A stretch of DNA of 64,000 nucleotides from Aestuariimicrobium soli (GTDB lineage Bacteria > Actinomycetota > Actinomycetes > Propionibacteriales > Propionibacteriaceae), in the NCBI RefSeq assembly GCF_051192575.1, contig NZ_JBPJSQ010000011.1, forward strand, positions 248,001 to 312,000. Direction: 5' to 3'. Under the pieces are notes generated by a model. That model did not search any database, was not told the origin of the DNA, and saw only the letters and a list, made by a program, of their open reading frames with translations. Of this stretch, positions 58,763 through 64,000 are shown piece by piece (position 1 is the first letter of the stretch; each line of letters begins with the position of its first letter). A program made the position numbers and the translations under genes.

Positions 58763-58768
58763 ACTGTA
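58763..58768 (-). promoter_or_regulatory. -10 element of the DUF2993 gene (leaderless)
   Basis: TACAGT on the minus strand ends seven bases before the ATG at 58755. Confidence 0.45.
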
Positions 58769-58790
58769 GGGGGCGCCCGGTCGAGCGGGT

Positions 58791-58819
58791 TTGCAGTGGG
58801 CGGCGGTCGTACGTAGACT
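58791..58819 (+). promoter_or_regulatory. Promoter of rplU–rpmA
   Basis: TTGCAG (58791–58796), 17-base spacer, TAGACT (58814–58819). The leader of about 95 bases before rplU contains TGTGGG/CAGGCGCA segments and may carry ribosomal-protein autoregulation; no known leader fold was identified. Confidence 0.75.
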
Positions 58820-58919
58820 TGACCCTCGGTGTTCCCGCGTGCACTTGTTGAAGCCTGTGGGACGTTGGGCAGGCGCACAGCGCCACCCGGACAAGACTGA
58901 ACTAACGGAAGAGGTCAAC

Positions 58920-59228
58920 GTGTACGCGATCGTGCGCAGTGGCGGCCGCCAGCACAAGGTTGCCGTCGGCGATGTCGTCGAGATCGACAAGGTGTCGGAC
59001 AAGGTCGGAAGCTCCGTCGAGCTGCAGGCCCTGCTCCTGGTTGACGGCGACACCGTCACCTCTGACAAGGGTGCCCTCGACAAGGCTTCGATCACCGCCG
59101 AGGTGGTGGCCGAGACCAAGGGTCCCAAGATCCGCATCCTGAAGTATAAGAACAAGACCGGCTACAAGAAGCGCCAGGGTCACCGTCAGCGGTACACCCA
59201 GGTCAAGGTCACCGACATCAAGGCCTGA
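58920..59228 (+). CDS. rplU: 50S ribosomal protein L21
   Basis: 102 aa from the GTG at 58920 with GGAAGAGG upstream. Starts MYAIVRSGGRQHKVAVGD; ends with the L21 signature KTGYKKRQGHRQRYTQVKV (shown as KTGYKKRQGHRQ). Binds 23S rRNA. Twelve bases before rpmA. Confidence 0.98.
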   Translation: MYAIVRSGGRQHKVAVGDVVEIDKVSDKVGSSVELQALLLVDGDTVTSDKGALDKASITAEVVAETKGPKIRILKYKNKTGYKKRQGHRQRYTQVKVTDIKA

Positions 59229-59240
59229 GGGAGAACTGAC

Positions 59241-59498
59241 ATGGCACACAAGAAGGGCGCATCGTCGTCCAAGAACGGTCGTGACTCGAACGCCCAGCGC
59301 CTCGGCGTGAAGCGCTTCGGTGGCGAGGTCGTCAACGCCGGCGAGATCATCGTGCGTCAGCGCGGCACCCACTTCCACCCCGGTGAGGGCGTGGGGCGCG
59401 GTGGCGACGACACCCTGTTCGCGCTGCGCGAGGGAGCCGTCGAGTTCGGCACCCGTCGTGGTCGCCGCGTGATCAACGTGCAGCCGACCGAGGCCTGA
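59241..59498 (+). CDS. rpmA: 50S ribosomal protein L27
   Basis: 85 aa. Starts MAHKKGASSSKNGRDS as in L27s that are not cleaved; contains RLGVKRFGGE and the conserved GTHFHPGEGVGRGGDDTLFA (20-residue core). The N-terminal tail reaches the peptidyl-transferase centre. Co-transcribed with rplU. Confidence 0.98.
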   Translation: MAHKKGASSSKNGRDSNAQRLGVKRFGGEVVNAGEIIVRQRGTHFHPGEGVGRGGDDTLFALREGAVEFGTRRGRRVINVQPTEA

Positions 59499-59529
59499 GC
59501 CCAGCTCGTCTCGCACACCCAGCACTCCC

Positions 59530-59563
59530 GACCGGGGTCGTCCTCACCAGGACGGCCCCGGTC
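59530..59563 (+). terminator. Terminator candidate after rpmA
   Basis: 15-base stem (GACCGGGGTCGTCCT with its complement, one G–U pair) around loop CACC. There is no T-tract. Confidence 0.6.
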
Positions 59564-59632
59564 GCTGCGTTGCTGTGAGCTGTCTCTGGGAGCCGTTGGT
59601 GGGGAGCCGCCGGCAGGGGCTCCCACCCGGAT

Positions 59633-59661
59633 TTGACTCCACCCCAGCGCAGGTCTAGAGT
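59633..59661 (+). promoter_or_regulatory. rRNA promoter P1
   Basis: TTGACT (59633–59638), 17-base spacer, TAGAGT (59656–59661). Confidence 0.85.
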
Positions 59662-59761
59662 TACTCAGGTTGCTCCACGGAGCGACAACCCCCCCGAGCA
59701 GATGATCAGGGCCTCGCCTGCCCTGGTGCCGGACGCCCGGGGGAGAGCCAAGAAGGCGGAT

Positions 59762-59790
59762 TTGACTCGCCGGCCGAGGCTCACTAAAGT
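59762..59790 (+). promoter_or_regulatory. rRNA promoter P2
   Basis: TTGACT (59762–59767), 17-base spacer, TAAAGT (59785–59790). It starts exactly 129 bases after P1, and the bases after both -10 boxes are alike, so one is likely a duplicate of the other. Confidence 0.85.
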
Positions 59791-60052
59791 TTCACGAGTT
59801 GCCCCAAGCGGATGGTCGAAAGGCCGGATGCGCGGGACGCGCCCGAATCTTGAGAACTCAACAGCGTGCTTTTTTAAAGTCAGTGAAGTAATGACAATTT
59901 TTGTCTCGTGCCTGGCTGGATGGTCTGCCTTTTGTGGGTGGGTTGTTTGGTTGGGTGGAGATTCCTTTGATGAATGATGATTGATCCAGTTTTTGGATTC
60001 TTTGTCAGGATTTGAACTCTTGATCACCCTTTTTGGGGGTGGTTGATATTTT

Positions 60053-64000
<3,948 letters not shown>

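Larger units (their letters stand above)
59564..60052 (+). promoter_or_regulatory. rRNA operon leader region
   Basis: About 490 bases without a gene. Two tandem promoters (listed separately), then an AT-rich leader. TTGAGAACTCAACAG at 59850–59864 recurs as TTGAGAACTGCACAG before 23S. It is the rRNA leader element that in actinobacteria takes part in antitermination or RNase III processing. Confidence 0.7.

Overview
The window is high-GC actinobacterial chromosome. Gene order (tig–clpP1–clpP2–clpX; folC–DUF4233–ndk; TIGR03960/TIGR03936 radical-SAM genes–rne–rplU–rpmA), a two-domain LysX, frequent GTG starts and a Propionibacteria-like 16S rRNA all point to Actinomycetota. Family Propionibacteriaceae is the best guess; the genus cannot be fixed from the window.

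Layout. 1–5.1 kb: 3' part of lysX overlapping an alpha/beta hydrolase, a DAACS symporter, and a formylglycine-generating enzyme. 5.1–10.1 kb: an accessory block of less GC-rich DNA ending at a tRNA-Pro. It holds a two-gene module (coiled-coil protein plus DUF4041/GIY-YIG nuclease) that looks like phage defence, then three unrecognised minus-strand genes. 10.3–14.0 kb: an oxidoreductase, alanine dehydrogenase, a beta-CASP metallo-hydrolase and tRNA-Gly. 14.1–17.3 kb: a TetR/ABC exporter operon with its own palindromic operator. 17.4–23.1 kb: trigger factor, an AI-2E family protein, and ClpP1/ClpP2/ClpX. 23–28.3 kb: a methyltransferase, a three-gene ABC-2 transporter, and an acyl-CoA synthetase.

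28.3–42.1 kb is a catabolic cluster. It contains a PIG-L protein with altered active site, a small unknown protein, a Gfo/Idh/MocA oxidoreductase, an IclR regulator, a five-gene Opp-type ABC importer, RidA, a class-III aminotransferase/aminomutase, a fumarylacetoacetase-family enzyme, an amidohydrolase and a D-threonine-aldolase-like PLP enzyme. Matching DNA elements lie in front of two of its operons, and a perfect palindrome lies between the IclR gene and the divergent oxidoreductase gene. This fits one regulon for uptake and breakdown of an unidentified amino- or amide-containing compound.

42.2–59.5 kb is conserved housekeeping: a RibD-like reductase, valS, two DsbA-like thiol proteins, folC, DUF4233, ndk, a CPBP protease, two radical-SAM-related genes, an RNase E/G with a long acidic extension, an LmeA-like protein, rplU and rpmA. 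59.5–64.0 kb is an rRNA operon with two tandem promoters, a complete 16S gene, a spacer without tRNA genes, and the first ~2.1 kb of 23S.

Two genome-wide signals stand out. First, the heptamer CGGACGA/TCGTCCG occurs about 90 times by eye, several-fold over base-composition expectation, and is nearly absent from the accessory block. Second, at least thirteen genes have a TAnnnT-like -10 hexamer ending only 6–9 nt before the start codon and no Shine-Dalgarno, which predicts leaderless mRNAs.
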